From positions 62,001 to 126,000 of the forward strand of contig JAJYLQ010000008.1 of NCBI GenBank assembly GCA_021787595.1: DNA of 64,000 nucleotides, given 5' to 3'. Positions 9,697-17,932 of this stretch are shown piece after piece. The notes under the pieces were generated by a model. It saw only the letters and a program-made list of their open reading frames with translations, was not told the origin of the DNA and ran no database searches. Position 1 is the first letter of the stretch. The number at the start of each line of letters is the position of its first letter. The DNA comes from Chloroflexota bacterium. GTDB lineage: Bacteria; Chloroflexota; Anaerolineae; Anaerolineales; Villigracilaceae. The translations under genes and the position numbers were made by a program.

Positions 9697-9743
9697 ACGC
9701 GTTGCTTGCGCCGGGGACGGCGCTTGAGCAAGAGGTTCCATGA
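9685..9743 (+). repeat. hairpin insertion flanked by 12-bp direct repeats
   Basis: GAGGTTCCATGA occurs at 9685-9696, over the stop codon of the DUF2298 gene, and again at 9732-9743. The 35 bases between them hold an imperfect hairpin (TTGCT..GCGCC / GGCGC..AGCAA). This is the footprint expected of a small REP-like element that duplicated its target on insertion, leaving the stop codon intact. Confidence 0.5.
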
Positions 9744-9748
9744 GATAC

Positions 9749-9821
9749 TGCAGACTAAAGTTGCAGACTGAAGTCTGCGCTCCGCTTGTTCTTTCTCTTC
9801 GGATTGCGGACTTTAGTCCGC
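9749..9821 (+). repeat. pair of REP-like palindromes
   Basis: Two related short palindromes, GCAGACTGAAGTCTGC (9763-9778) and GCGGACTTTAGTCCGC (9806-9821), with a half copy GCAGACTAAAG at 9750. They fill the gap between two membrane-protein genes and resemble dispersed intergenic palindromes. A transcript through them could fold. Confidence 0.65.
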
Positions 9822-9845
9822 ATGAAGAACTACTGCCGCATCAAG

Positions 9846-9851
9846 TAAAAT
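9846..9851 (+). promoter_or_regulatory. -10 box (TAAAAT) of the gene at 9859
   Basis: TAAAAT lies 7 bases before the ATG at 9859, so transcription would begin at or next to the start codon. No clear -35 box is visible. Confidence 0.4.
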
Positions 9852-9858
9852 AGTAACG

Positions 9859-11556
9859 ATGAAATCATTCCGCCGCGAATCCCTCCTGTATTTATTTGCT
9901 TTCATCATCGCGCTGGCCGTCCGTCTGACCAAACTGGGCGCGACGCCGCTGACCGATGCCGAAGCGCGCTGGGCGCTGCAGGCGCTCGGCGTCGCGCAGG
10001 GGACTCATCCTGCAAGCGCAGCGAATGGCTCGCAGCCCGCGTACATTCTTTTGACCTCCATTTTGTTTTTTGCCTACGGCGGCGGGACGAATTTTTTGGC
10101 GCGATTGATTCCTGCATTGACCGGGAGCGCGCTGGTCCTCGTTCCGTATTTATTTCGCGAGCGCCTCAAACCCCGGCCAAGCCTGATCCTCGCCTTTTTC
10201 CTTGCACTCGACCCGGGTCTGGTTGCGCTATCGCGCCAGGCCGGGAGTCCGATCCTCGCGCTGACGTTTCTTTTCCTCGCGTGGGGACTCTGGGATCACA
10301 GACATTCGCGTTGGGCCGGAGTCTTCGCGGGCATGGCATTGCTTTCCGGTTCATCGTTGTGGGAAGGCCTGCTCGGCTTGGGATTGACGTGGCTGATCCG
10401 TCAGGGTATGGAACACGGCTTGAAAACGGAATCCGCTGAACATCCAACGCGGAGCGAATGGCTGAACGCGTTATGGTTCGGCCTCGGAACGATCATCGTC
10501 GTCGGCACATTATTTTTCCTGGCTCCAAACGGATTGAGCGCGTGGTTATCGTCATTGCCCGAATATCTGCGCGGGTGGGGCCGGCCATCCGGCGTATCTT
10601 CGGGCATGATATTGTTCTCGCTGGCCGCGTATCAACCGCTGGCCGTGATCCTGGGACTGATCGCATTGGCGCGCGGCTGGATCTATCGAAGCCGGCGCGC
10701 GGTGCGTTTGAGTTTGTGGATGCTGGTGGCTTTATTGGTCGCATTGTTTTATCCCGCGCATCAGGTCAGCGACCTGGCGTGGATGCTGATTCCGCTGTGG
10801 TCGCTGGCCGCGTTGGAATTGGCGCGCAGCCTGCAGGTCTTCCCGGAGGAACGCCGCGAAGTGTTGGGTGTGGTCGCGCTGTGCGTGCTGATCCTCGTTT
10901 TCATGTGGCTCGATTTCACATCGCTGCTTCAGACGGCTGGCGCAGCCGACCAGGCAGCGCTGCGTTCGTGGCTCTTGTTTGGTTCTTTCTTTCTGCTGGT
11001 CATCAGCATTTTGTTGGTGGCCGTTGGATGGTCCATCAGTTCGGCGAAGCTGGGAGCGGTGTGGGGATTGGTGGCGGCGCTGGGAATTTATTCGTTCAGC
11101 GCGATGACCGGCGCGGCGGGATTGCGCATTTTCCCCACGGCTGAAATGTGGAGTCCCGGAAGCGCCGTGCCTCAAGCCAATCTGTTGCTGACGACGGTTG
11201 ATCAGATGTCGGATTGGAGCGACAAAAACATCGATTCGCAATCCGTGATGATTGACGGGATCAGCTCGCCCGCGCTGCAATGGCTCTTGCGCGGGCATCC
11301 AGTGGACGTGGCAGACGGGTTGGACGCTTCGGCTTCGCCGCCGATCGTTGTTACCGCAAATCAGAATAATCCAAAGCTGGCTGCGGGCTATCGCGGCCAA
11401 AGTTTCGTCTGGCGGCAGACGCCGTTGTGGAATCAGGCCCAATTGATTGATTGGATGAACTGGCTGGCGTACCGCCGGATGCCGCAAAACTCGGAGACGA
11501 TCATCGTCTGGGTGCGGGATGATTTGTTCCTCGACTCGGCAACGCCCAAGCCGTGA
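9859..11556 (+). CDS. GT-C / ArnT-like membrane protein
   Basis: A 565-residue polytopic membrane protein with about eleven hydrophobic segments. The first helix is followed by a loop with TPLTDAEARWAL (residues about 30-41), the position and acidic character of the GT-C catalytic loop in family-39 glycosyltransferases. The C-terminal 130 residues are a soluble extracytoplasmic domain. It would use a lipid-linked sugar donor on the outer membrane leaflet, but no substrate can be read. It follows the DUF2298 operon after 162 bases of palindromic repeats, so it is probably transcribed separately, and it ends just before a strong terminator. Confidence is lower for the enzyme class than for the gene itself. 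Confidence 0.7.
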   Translation: MKSFRRESLLYLFAFIIALAVRLTKLGATPLTDAEARWALQALGVAQGTHPASAANGSQPAYILLTSILFFAYGGGTNFLARLIPALTGSALVLVPYLFRERLKPRPSLILAFFLALDPGLVALSRQAGSPILALTFLFLAWGLWDHRHSRWAGVFAGMALLSGSSLWEGLLGLGLTWLIRQGMEHGLKTESAEHPTRSEWLNALWFGLGTIIVVGTLFFLAPNGLSAWLSSLPEYLRGWGRPSGVSSGMILFSLAAYQPLAVILGLIALARGWIYRSRRAVRLSLWMLVALLVALFYPAHQVSDLAWMLIPLWSLAALELARSLQVFPEERREVLGVVALCVLILVFMWLDFTSLLQTAGAADQAALRSWLLFGSFFLLVISILLVAVGWSISSAKLGAVWGLVAALGIYSFSAMTGAAGLRIFPTAEMWSPGSAVPQANLLLTTVDQMSDWSDKNIDSQSVMIDGISSPALQWLLRGHPVDVADGLDASASPPIVVTANQNNPKLAAGYRGQSFVWRQTPLWNQAQLIDWMNWLAYRRMPQNSETIIVWVRDDLFLDSATPKP

Positions 11557-11567
11557 TATAAATGGAC

Positions 11568-11599
11568 AAACGGAGATGAAGGAAAGTCTCCGTTTATCT
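11568..11599 (+). terminator. Rho-independent terminator
   Basis: AAACGGAGA (11568-11576), a ten-base loop, then TCTCCGTTT (11587-11595) and further T residues form a nine-pair stem with a U-rich tail. It closes the transcription unit of the membrane protein at 9859 and separates it from cmk. Confidence 0.85.
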
Positions 11600-11623
11600 T
11601 TGTAATACCGGCGGATTCATTTC

Positions 11624-12304
11624 ATGGCAAAACCCAAACCCAACATCATCGCAATTGACGGGCCGGCGGCATCGGGCAAATCCACGCTTGGACGGCGGCT
11701 GGCCGATTCTCTCGGTTATTTGTTTTTCGACACCGGCGTGATGTACCGCGCCGTTACTTTATTGACGCTTCAACGCGGAATCGATATCCGGGACGAGGCG
11801 GCGGTCACCGCTTTGGCCGAAGCGACAACGATTGACGTTTTGCCCGCGTCCAAATCCGATGGACGCGCGTACGATGTGATTGTCGAAGGCAGGGATATTA
11901 CGTGGGAGATTCGCCGTCCCAAAGTGGATGCAAATGTTTCGATTGTTTCGGCTTATCGTGGTGTTCGCCGCGCCATGAGCGGGCAGCAGCGGCGCATCGG
12001 CCAGCGCGGAAAAGTCGTGATGGTGGGGCGCGACATCGGCACAGTCGTTTTGCCCGAAGCGGATTTGAAGATCTATCTCGATGCGTCCGCGGAGGAACGC
12101 GCGCACCGCCGCCACGATGAGATCGAAGCGCGCGGCGAAACGGCAAATTATGATGACGTTCTGACGAAGGTGATCGAGCGCGACCGGATCGATTCGACGC
12201 GCGATGTCGCGCCGCTCAAAGTCGCGGCCGATGCGGTGGTCATCGATTCGGATCGCTTGAATGCCGACGAGGTTTTCGAACGCGCCAGGAAGTTATGTGA
12301 ATAA
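11624..12304 (+). CDS. cmk: cytidylate kinase
   Basis: Cytidylate kinase phosphorylates CMP and dCMP with ATP, feeding CTP and dCTP pools. The 226-residue length is typical. The P-loop GPAASGKST is at residues about 13-21, followed by the CMP-binding region DTGVMYRAVTLL, the VMVGRDIGTVVLPEADLKIYLDAS segment near 130-150 and the LID region with RRHDEIEARGE. All expected landmarks are present and no damage is seen. It follows a terminator, so it should have its own promoter, possibly TGTAAT at 11601-11606. The acyltransferase downstream starts inside its last codons, a pairing (cmk-plsC) found in many bacteria. Confidence 0.95.
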   Translation: MAKPKPNIIAIDGPAASGKSTLGRRLADSLGYLFFDTGVMYRAVTLLTLQRGIDIRDEAAVTALAEATTIDVLPASKSDGRAYDVIVEGRDITWEIRRPKVDANVSIVSAYRGVRRAMSGQQRRIGQRGKVVMVGRDIGTVVLPEADLKIYLDASAEERAHRRHDEIEARGETANYDDVLTKVIERDRIDSTRDVAPLKVAADAVVIDSDRLNADEVFERARKLCE

Positions 12305-12992
12305 GCAGGCATATCATCCCTCCGTGCTTCTGAAATTACAGCGCCGGATGCTGAACACGGCGGCGCGTTTGATATTTCTGCTGGGCGGGCGGGTCAAAAT
12401 CAGCGGGCTTGAAAATATTCCGCGCGGCCAGGTTTACGTTGTCGCGGCCAATCACATTTCGATTTTCGATCCGCCGCTGATCCTGTCATTTTGGCCCGAA
12501 AGTTTGGAAGCCATTGGCGCCACGGATATGTTCAATCGTCCGGGCTTTGGTCAATTGTTGAGAATGTTCGGGGCGGTTCCAGTTCATCGCGGCGAATATG
12601 ACCGCGAATTGCTTGAGACGATTCTGGCAATGCTGCGTTCGGATCATCGGCTGTTGATCGCGCCCGAAGGCGGGCGTTCGCACGCGGTCGCCATGCGGCG
12701 CGCCAAGCCGGGCATCGCTTACATTCTCGACGAAGCCCGCGTGCCGGTCATACCAGTGGGTATCGTTGGCACGACCGACGATCTGCTGGAAAAAGGTCTG
12801 CGCTTCGAGCGCCCGACGGTCGAAATCCGCATCGGGAAACCGATTCGCCTGCCGCCAATCGAAGGCCGGGGCGAAGAGCGGCGCGAGGTGCGCCAGCGCG
12901 GCGCGGACCGGATCATGAGTCACATTGCCGGGCTTCTTCCGCCGGAATACCGCGGCGTTTACGCGGATTCCGCGATTTTTCCAATTCAGTAA
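12297..12992 (+). CDS. 1-acyl-glycerol-3-phosphate acyltransferase (PlsC family)
   Basis: A lysophospholipid acyltransferase of about 231 residues that would acylate lysophosphatidate in phospholipid synthesis at the membrane. The catalytic NHISIFD (HX4D) motif is near residue 52, the substrate-binding segment FGAVPVHRGEYD near 90-101 and the EGGRSH motif (EGxR block) near 121. I chose the GTG at 12297, which overlaps the cmk stop by eight bases; the ATG at 12261 would add twelve residues read in another frame of cmk and shows no family similarity. It is co-transcribed with cmk. The last 60 residues are variable in this family. Confidence 0.88.
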   Translation: MNKQAYHPSVLLKLQRRMLNTAARLIFLLGGRVKISGLENIPRGQVYVVAANHISIFDPPLILSFWPESLEAIGATDMFNRPGFGQLLRMFGAVPVHRGEYDRELLETILAMLRSDHRLLIAPEGGRSHAVAMRRAKPGIAYILDEARVPVIPVGIVGTTDDLLEKGLRFERPTVEIRIGKPIRLPPIEGRGEERREVRQRGADRIMSHIAGLLPPEYRGVYADSAIFPIQ

Positions 12993-13403
12993 ACGATTTA
13001 GTATTACCGCGCAAGGTCGAGCAATCGTTCCCTGCCAATTCTCCCTCACCCTAATCGCCTTCGGCGTGCTTCGCGACCTCTCCCAAAGGGAGAGGAGACT
13101 CCCTTCCCCATTCGGGGGAAGGGTTGGGGATGAGGGCGAAAACGGTAGAAAAGCCATGAGCAGAACCCTCAATGCTCTAACTTTGCGCTGTAATGTTAGT
13201 CTCCCCGTTTTTACGGAAGGACCTTCCTAACTCGGACAAGCTGGAACTAAAAAGGATTTAACCACGAAGGCACACAAAGGAAAACCGTTTCAAACCTTCG
13301 TGTTTGAGCGCTTTCCTGCCAAACATGGGAGAACCACAATTTGAATATCCGGCTTTCCATCTTGTAAAGTCGTTGTCGTTTAAGTGCTTCCGATAGGTTG
13401 GGC
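12993..13403. other. intergenic region with dispersed repeats
   Basis: About 410 bases between plsC and a histidine kinase. No convincing gene is present. It holds the nested palindrome at 13041-13137, a GGAAGGACCTTCC dyad at about 13214-13226, a copy of the ACCACGAAGGCACACAAAGG-type repeat at 13261-13280, and the -10 box of the next gene at its right end. Confidence 0.7.
13041..13137 (+). repeat. nested palindromic repeat (CCCTCACCC family)
   Basis: CCCTCACCC at 13043-13051 pairs with GGGGATGAGGG at 13126-13136; inside are two smaller hairpins, TCTCCC/GGGAGA and CCCTTCCCC/GGGGAAGGG. A shorter member of the same family lies in frame inside the amidohydrolase gene at 30697-30746. Confidence 0.75.
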
Positions 13404-13409
13404 TATAAT
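13404..13409 (+). promoter_or_regulatory. -10 box (TATAAT) of the sensor kinase gene
   Basis: A perfect TATAAT ends 12 bases before the ATG at 13422, so the 5' leader would be only a few bases long. No good -35 match is seen at the usual distance. Confidence 0.55.
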
Positions 13410-13421
13410 CGAAGAGCGATC

Positions 13422-16400
13422 ATGAGTTTCATCTTTACTCTTTTGGCGGGATTTCCCTACCCCATTCTGCCAACGCTGGCGGGATGGCTGGTTTGGCTTC
13501 TCCTGCTGAGCCTGGTCATTTTTTTGTTGTACCGCGGGCGTCGAAGCCAATCGGCGTGGAAAGCCCGCGAATGGGGAATTTTTGTTATCTTGCTGATCGC
13601 CGTTCCATTTGCCAGTTTATTCATTGGGATTCAACTGCCAGCCGGTTCGGCTTTGCCTCTGCCCAATTTTCCATCGGATCACGCGCCTGGTTCCTCGCTG
13701 ATGCTCTTTTCCGCGATCCCGTGGATGCTGGCGGGCGGCCTGCTCGGACCGCTGGGCGCAGCGCTGGTCGGCGCTCTCGCGGGACTTTTGCGCGGCGTCT
13801 GGGATACCTATAACTTTTTCACGCTCCTGGAATTTTCCCTGCTGGGCGTGTTGTTTTCGATCAGCGTTCGCCAGCGATTTCGCACGACGATTTATCAGAT
13901 TACGCGCCAGCCAGTCGTCAGCGCGTTGATTTTGATCCCGGCGCACGTCATCCTGTATGTGATCGCGGAATTTTTCAGCACGACGGCCTCCGTCCCGGCC
14001 GCGGCGCGCCTGGATTTTGCCATCAGCAACGCGGGCATTTCCGCGCTGGCGTTTAGCGGCGAAATGATCCTCGCCGGGATCGTTGCCCAATTAGCGGCAG
14101 CCGCCTTCCCGTCCGCGTGGGGAGCGAAGGAGCAATTGCAGCCGTCGCCAACGGAACAAAGTCTCGAGACGCGATTCCTTTTTGGAACCGGCTCGTTCAT
14201 CATGATCCTGCTCCTGGTTTTGTTGATCGGCGATTGGATCGTGGCCGGCAACAAAGCCAGCGACATGATCGAAAAGCGATTGAGCAGCACGGCAGAATCC
14301 GCCGCGCAGACCGTGCCGTTCTTTCTCGAAACGGGACAAAACCTGGCCGCGCAAACCGCGGCGGAACCGCGCCTTTTGCAGGCCGCCGGCCCGGAACTTT
14401 CCGCGATCCTCGGCCAGCACATGCAGGCCGCGCCGTATTTCGACCAGCTTCTTGTTTTGGATACAGCAACCGGTTCATTATTGGGCGCGTATCCGGCATC
14501 CGCGCGCCAGGGGTTTTTACTGTATCCGCAGGAAAGCACCGGGATGCAGCTGGCGGCCAGCGGGGTGCTGACTCAGATTTATTCGATCCCATCCCTGTCA
14601 CCGGATGGCTCCGCGCATGTTTCATTCATGATCGGAATCGTCGGCCCTGCCGGACACGTCCAGCGCGTGTTGATCGGGCGGACGACGCTGTTGACCAATC
14701 CGCTCACTCAGCCATTGATCAAGAGTCTTCAAAGCATCAGCGATTTGAACGGCACTGGAATGCTGCTCGACGAGAATCGCCAGATCCTCTACGCGTTCTC
14801 GAAGACCAATGTCCCGTCCGCTTATGATGGTCCCGGCGGCGACACGCCAGTCTTTTATTCGGCCACCGCGTCGGACGGCACGCGCCAACTGGTTTATTTC
14901 CGGCCGGTGGTGGCGCGTCCGTGGTCCATCGTGATGACCGTGCCCGCGCAGCAAACGCAGCAGCTTGCGCTCGACATTGCCATGCCGTTGTTCATGATGA
15001 TCATCGTGCTGGCGGTCATCGCGTTGATCTCTTTGCGATTCGGTTTGCGCGTCATCACGCGCTCGCTGCAAAATCTGGCGGTGGAAGCCAACCGCATCGC
15101 GCAGGGCAAGCTCGATCATCCGCTGCAAGTAACCGGCGTGGACGAAGTCGGACAACTGCGGCGCGCCTTCGAGCAGATGCGAATCAGTTTGGCGGCGCGG
15201 CTCGATGAATTGAATCGGCTGCTGGTGGTGAGTCAGGGCGTGGCATCCAGCCTCGAAATGCAGGACACGGTCAAGCCGGTGCTCGAGGCGGTGATGACCA
15301 GCGGAGCCAACGCGGTACGCGTCGTTTTGCTGCCCGCGATTCTTCCCGAGACGCCCATCGAATTGCCGACTCGATTCGCGGTCGGCCCGGCGAAGGATGC
15401 GTACGCGTATCTCGATGAACAAATCCTGAATATGGCGCAGCGCCAGGAGCGCATCGTTTTCCCGAATCTTTCCCGGACCCGCGAGCTGACCTTCGACCCG
15501 AAGCGTCCGCAGCCTGGAGCTTTGCTGGCGGTCGCCCTGCGTCACGAGAATCGTTATTACGGCGCGGTGTGGGCCGCGTACGAACAGGCGCGTAATTTCT
15601 CCGAATCGGATGTGCGCTTTGTGACGACGCTGGCTGGTCAGGCCGCGCTGGCGGTTGCCAACGCGCGCCTGTATTTGAACGTGGAAGTGGCGCGCCGCCA
15701 ATTGGAGGCGATCCTCGATTCGACTCCCGACCCGGTGCTGGTCATTGACCAGCATAACCGCGTCCTGCTGGCAAACCCCGCCGCAGGGCAGTCCCTCGAT
15801 ATTGACGTTTATAAAGCAGGCGGACAATCCATTGAAAAAATTGTCCATCAGAAACCGTTGCTCGATTTATTGCAGGCATCCGGCGAAAAGAAATCGGTCG
15901 AAGTAATATTGCCGGATAAACGGACTTATCTTGCCACGGCGTCGTCGGTGATCGCCGAGGGACATCTCTTTGGAAGAGTCTGCATCTTGCGCGACGTGAC
16001 CAGCTTCAAAGAACTCGACACGATGAAATCCGAGTTCGTCGCCACGGTCAGCCATGATTTGCGCTCGCCGCTGACGCTGATGCGCGGTTACGCCACGATG
16101 CTCGAAATGGTCGGCGAATTGAACGAGCAGCAGCAAAGCTACGTGAAGAAGATCGTGACCGGCGTCGAGAACATGACGCGGCTGGTCAACACGCTGCTCG
16201 ATCTGGGGCGCATCGAACTGGGCGTCGGCCTGCAGGTCGAAAATGTGTCGGTGCTGGATATTTTGGAACGCGTGACCAGCGCGCTGCAATTGCAGGCCAG
16301 CCAGAAGAATATCGTTTTCGATCTTGAGATTCCCAAAGACATGCCGCACGCCATTGAGGCGGATCAGGCTTTATTGCATCAGGCGATTTATAATCTTGTC

Positions 16401-16724
16401 GAGAATGCCATCAAGTACACGCCGGAAAAGGGCAGTGTCACCGTCCGAACGCGGACCGGGAAGAATGATTTGATCTTCGAAATTCAGGATACCGGCATTG
16501 GCATCGAGCCGGATGATATGCCGCGCCTGTTCGAAAAATTCTATCGAGGCAAGCAGCGTGAAGCGCGTGCCCAGCACGGCTCCGGGCTTGGACTCGCCAT
16601 CGTCCGTTCGATTGCGGAAAGTCACGGCGGGCGCGTCTGGGTGGAGAGTCAGCCTGGAAAGGGCAGCACATTCCATTTGTTGATTCCGCTCACGCAGCCG
16701 AAGGAAAACAAAGCTGCGGCCTGA
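13422..16724 (+). CDS. membrane sensor histidine kinase (TM-Cache-HAMP-GAF-PAS-HisKA-HATPase)
   Basis: A 1100-residue hybrid-length sensor kinase. Residues 1-240 hold about six membrane segments; a further helix near 251-275 and one near 520-543 bracket an extracytoplasmic Cache-like sensor of about 240 residues. HAMP follows (about 545-595), then a GAF domain (600-755), a PAS domain (765-865, VLVIDQHNRVLLANPAA), the dimerisation domain with the phospho-accepting His of SHDLRSP at about 878, and the ATPase domain with N box NAIKYTPEKG near 996, G1 DTGIGI near 1024 and G2 GSGLGLAI near 1053. It should autophosphorylate in response to an external and a cytoplasmic cue. No response regulator is adjacent. 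The ATG at 13422 fits the -10 box; the upstream TTG at 13398 lies in the promoter and is unlikely. Confidence 0.9.
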   Translation: MSFIFTLLAGFPYPILPTLAGWLVWLLLLSLVIFLLYRGRRSQSAWKAREWGIFVILLIAVPFASLFIGIQLPAGSALPLPNFPSDHAPGSSLMLFSAIPWMLAGGLLGPLGAALVGALAGLLRGVWDTYNFFTLLEFSLLGVLFSISVRQRFRTTIYQITRQPVVSALILIPAHVILYVIAEFFSTTASVPAAARLDFAISNAGISALAFSGEMILAGIVAQLAAAAFPSAWGAKEQLQPSPTEQSLETRFLFGTGSFIMILLLVLLIGDWIVAGNKASDMIEKRLSSTAESAAQTVPFFLETGQNLAAQTAAEPRLLQAAGPELSAILGQHMQAAPYFDQLLVLDTATGSLLGAYPASARQGFLLYPQESTGMQLAASGVLTQIYSIPSLSPDGSAHVSFMIGIVGPAGHVQRVLIGRTTLLTNPLTQPLIKSLQSISDLNGTGMLLDENRQILYAFSKTNVPSAYDGPGGDTPVFYSATASDGTRQLVYFRPVVARPWSIVMTVPAQQTQQLALDIAMPLFMMIIVLAVIALISLRFGLRVITRSLQNLAVEANRIAQGKLDHPLQVTGVDEVGQLRRAFEQMRISLAARLDELNRLLVVSQGVASSLEMQDTVKPVLEAVMTSGANAVRVVLLPAILPETPIELPTRFAVGPAKDAYAYLDEQILNMAQRQERIVFPNLSRTRELTFDPKRPQPGALLAVALRHENRYYGAVWAAYEQARNFSESDVRFVTTLAGQAALAVANARLYLNVEVARRQLEAILDSTPDPVLVIDQHNRVLLANPAAGQSLDIDVYKAGGQSIEKIVHQKPLLDLLQASGEKKSVEVILPDKRTYLATASSVIAEGHLFGRVCILRDVTSFKELDTMKSEFVATVSHDLRSPLTLMRGYATMLEMVGELNEQQQSYVKKIVTGVENMTRLVNTLLDLGRIELGVGLQVENVSVLDILERVTSALQLQASQKNIVFDLEIPKDMPHAIEADQALLHQAIYNLVENAIKYTPEKGSVTVRTRTGKNDLIFEIQDTGIGIEPDDMPRLFEKFYRGKQREARAQHGSGLGLAIVRSIAESHGGRVWVESQPGKGSTFHLLIPLTQPKENKAAA

Positions 16725-16763
16725 GTTGGGAGCGCCGCGGCGTTCTGTCGAAAGCAATCGTGG

Positions 16764-16769
16764 TATGAT
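16764..16769 (+). promoter_or_regulatory. -10 box (TATGAT) of the gene at 16797
   Basis: TGGTATGATT is an extended -10 box; 27 bases separate it from the ATG, with an AAGGGAAG ribosome site between. Confidence 0.45.
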
Positions 16770-16796
16770 TGCCACCTTGTCCAAAGGGAAGTTGCC

Positions 16797-17912
16797 ATGA
16801 ATGAGAGCATGCAAATACACGATCGTTCTGATGCGCGCTTCGATGCGTTGAATGAAGAGCATCGGCAACAACAGGCGTTGTTCAACGCGCAGCCGCTCAT
16901 CGTCCAGCGCTTTCTCGAGACGCAGGCGCGGCAGATCGCGGAGGCTTACGTCGAGCGCGCTCACCGTCTCCGCTTTACTTTGCCTGACCGCGTCGTTTGC
17001 AAAGCGGACGGCGCGGCGCAGCCTGCCCCGGTTCCGCAGACCCAGCGCGAACAACATATCGGCACGTTGATGGATCGGGCAGGCGGGCGGGATGTCCACA
17101 TGCTGCTGCGTCAGCGGCTGGCCGAGCTGGATCAATCCAATGAACCGGCCATCGCCGCGAGTTCGAGTCTGATCCGTTATTCCGCGGCCGCGCACATGAT
17201 CTACAACATGCTGCCGTCGGGACGGCACGTCAATTATGTCGCGGCTGAAGATGAAGATATTCCAACGATTCCCGCCAGCGACGGAATGGAACCCGAGTCT
17301 GCGATCACGGCGACAACGGATGCGATTGCGGAGGAAGGCGGGGCCGAAGAGGGCCGCGGCGATCTGCTCGTCCCGTATGTTCCCGCGGCGCGCAGGTTCT
17401 ACCTGCCGCAATGGGTCGCGTTCGATGACAAGGATAAATTGCTGGTCAATTCCGTGAACGAAGCCGAAGCGCACATCAAGTCCATGCAGCGATTCATGAA
17501 CGTGTTGTTTGCAGCGCGTTCGCTAGCGCCGTACATGGTCGCGGATGATGAATACGAGATCAAACGTTATGGAATGCTCGGCCAGTTGATCAATCAGGGA
17601 CGCTCACTGGCGCGCTTTATGACCGCCGATATTATCCAGACAGTCAGGGCGCGCGCCGAGGCGCAAAGTTTGAATCGCGGTTTGAGCCTGCGCCTTCCCT
17701 ATTTTGACGATCAGGACCTTGCCGTTGTGAATCACAATTTTGTGGTCATCCCTGCCGGGCGCATCATGTTCGTCCCGGCTTTTGTGGTGCGCGCTGCGCG
17801 TGAAGAACAGGCGAAGATTGCCCAGGATACGCGTTTCAGTTCCTCCACGCGCAAACACTTATTGAACGAACTTCAAATGCTGGAGGAAGCTTTCAAGACT
17901 TCCGAAGAATAA
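16797..17912 (+). CDS. hypothetical soluble protein
   Basis: A 371-residue protein I do not recognise. It has no signal peptide or membrane segment. The N-terminal 180 residues are predicted largely helical (QQQALFNAQPLIVQRFLETQARQIAEAYV) and a Glu/Ala-rich acidic linker spans about 175-195. The C-terminal part alternates helix and strand, with PYVPAARRFYLPQWVAFDDKDKLLVNS near 198-224. The start is supported by an AAGGGAAG ribosome site. It sits between a sensor kinase and the cation-transport module, 20 bases before the permease gene, so it may share a transcript with that gene. Codon use looks like that of the neighbours. Confidence 0.75.
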   Translation: MNESMQIHDRSDARFDALNEEHRQQQALFNAQPLIVQRFLETQARQIAEAYVERAHRLRFTLPDRVVCKADGAAQPAPVPQTQREQHIGTLMDRAGGRDVHMLLRQRLAELDQSNEPAIAASSSLIRYSAAAHMIYNMLPSGRHVNYVAAEDEDIPTIPASDGMEPESAITATTDAIAEEGGAEEGRGDLLVPYVPAARRFYLPQWVAFDDKDKLLVNSVNEAEAHIKSMQRFMNVLFAARSLAPYMVADDEYEIKRYGMLGQLINQGRSLARFMTADIIQTVRARAEAQSLNRGLSLRLPYFDDQDLAVVNHNFVVIPAGRIMFVPAFVVRAAREEQAKIAQDTRFSSSTRKHLLNELQMLEEAFKTSEE

Positions 17913-17932
17913 TTTTCCCCTCAGGTAAGAAA

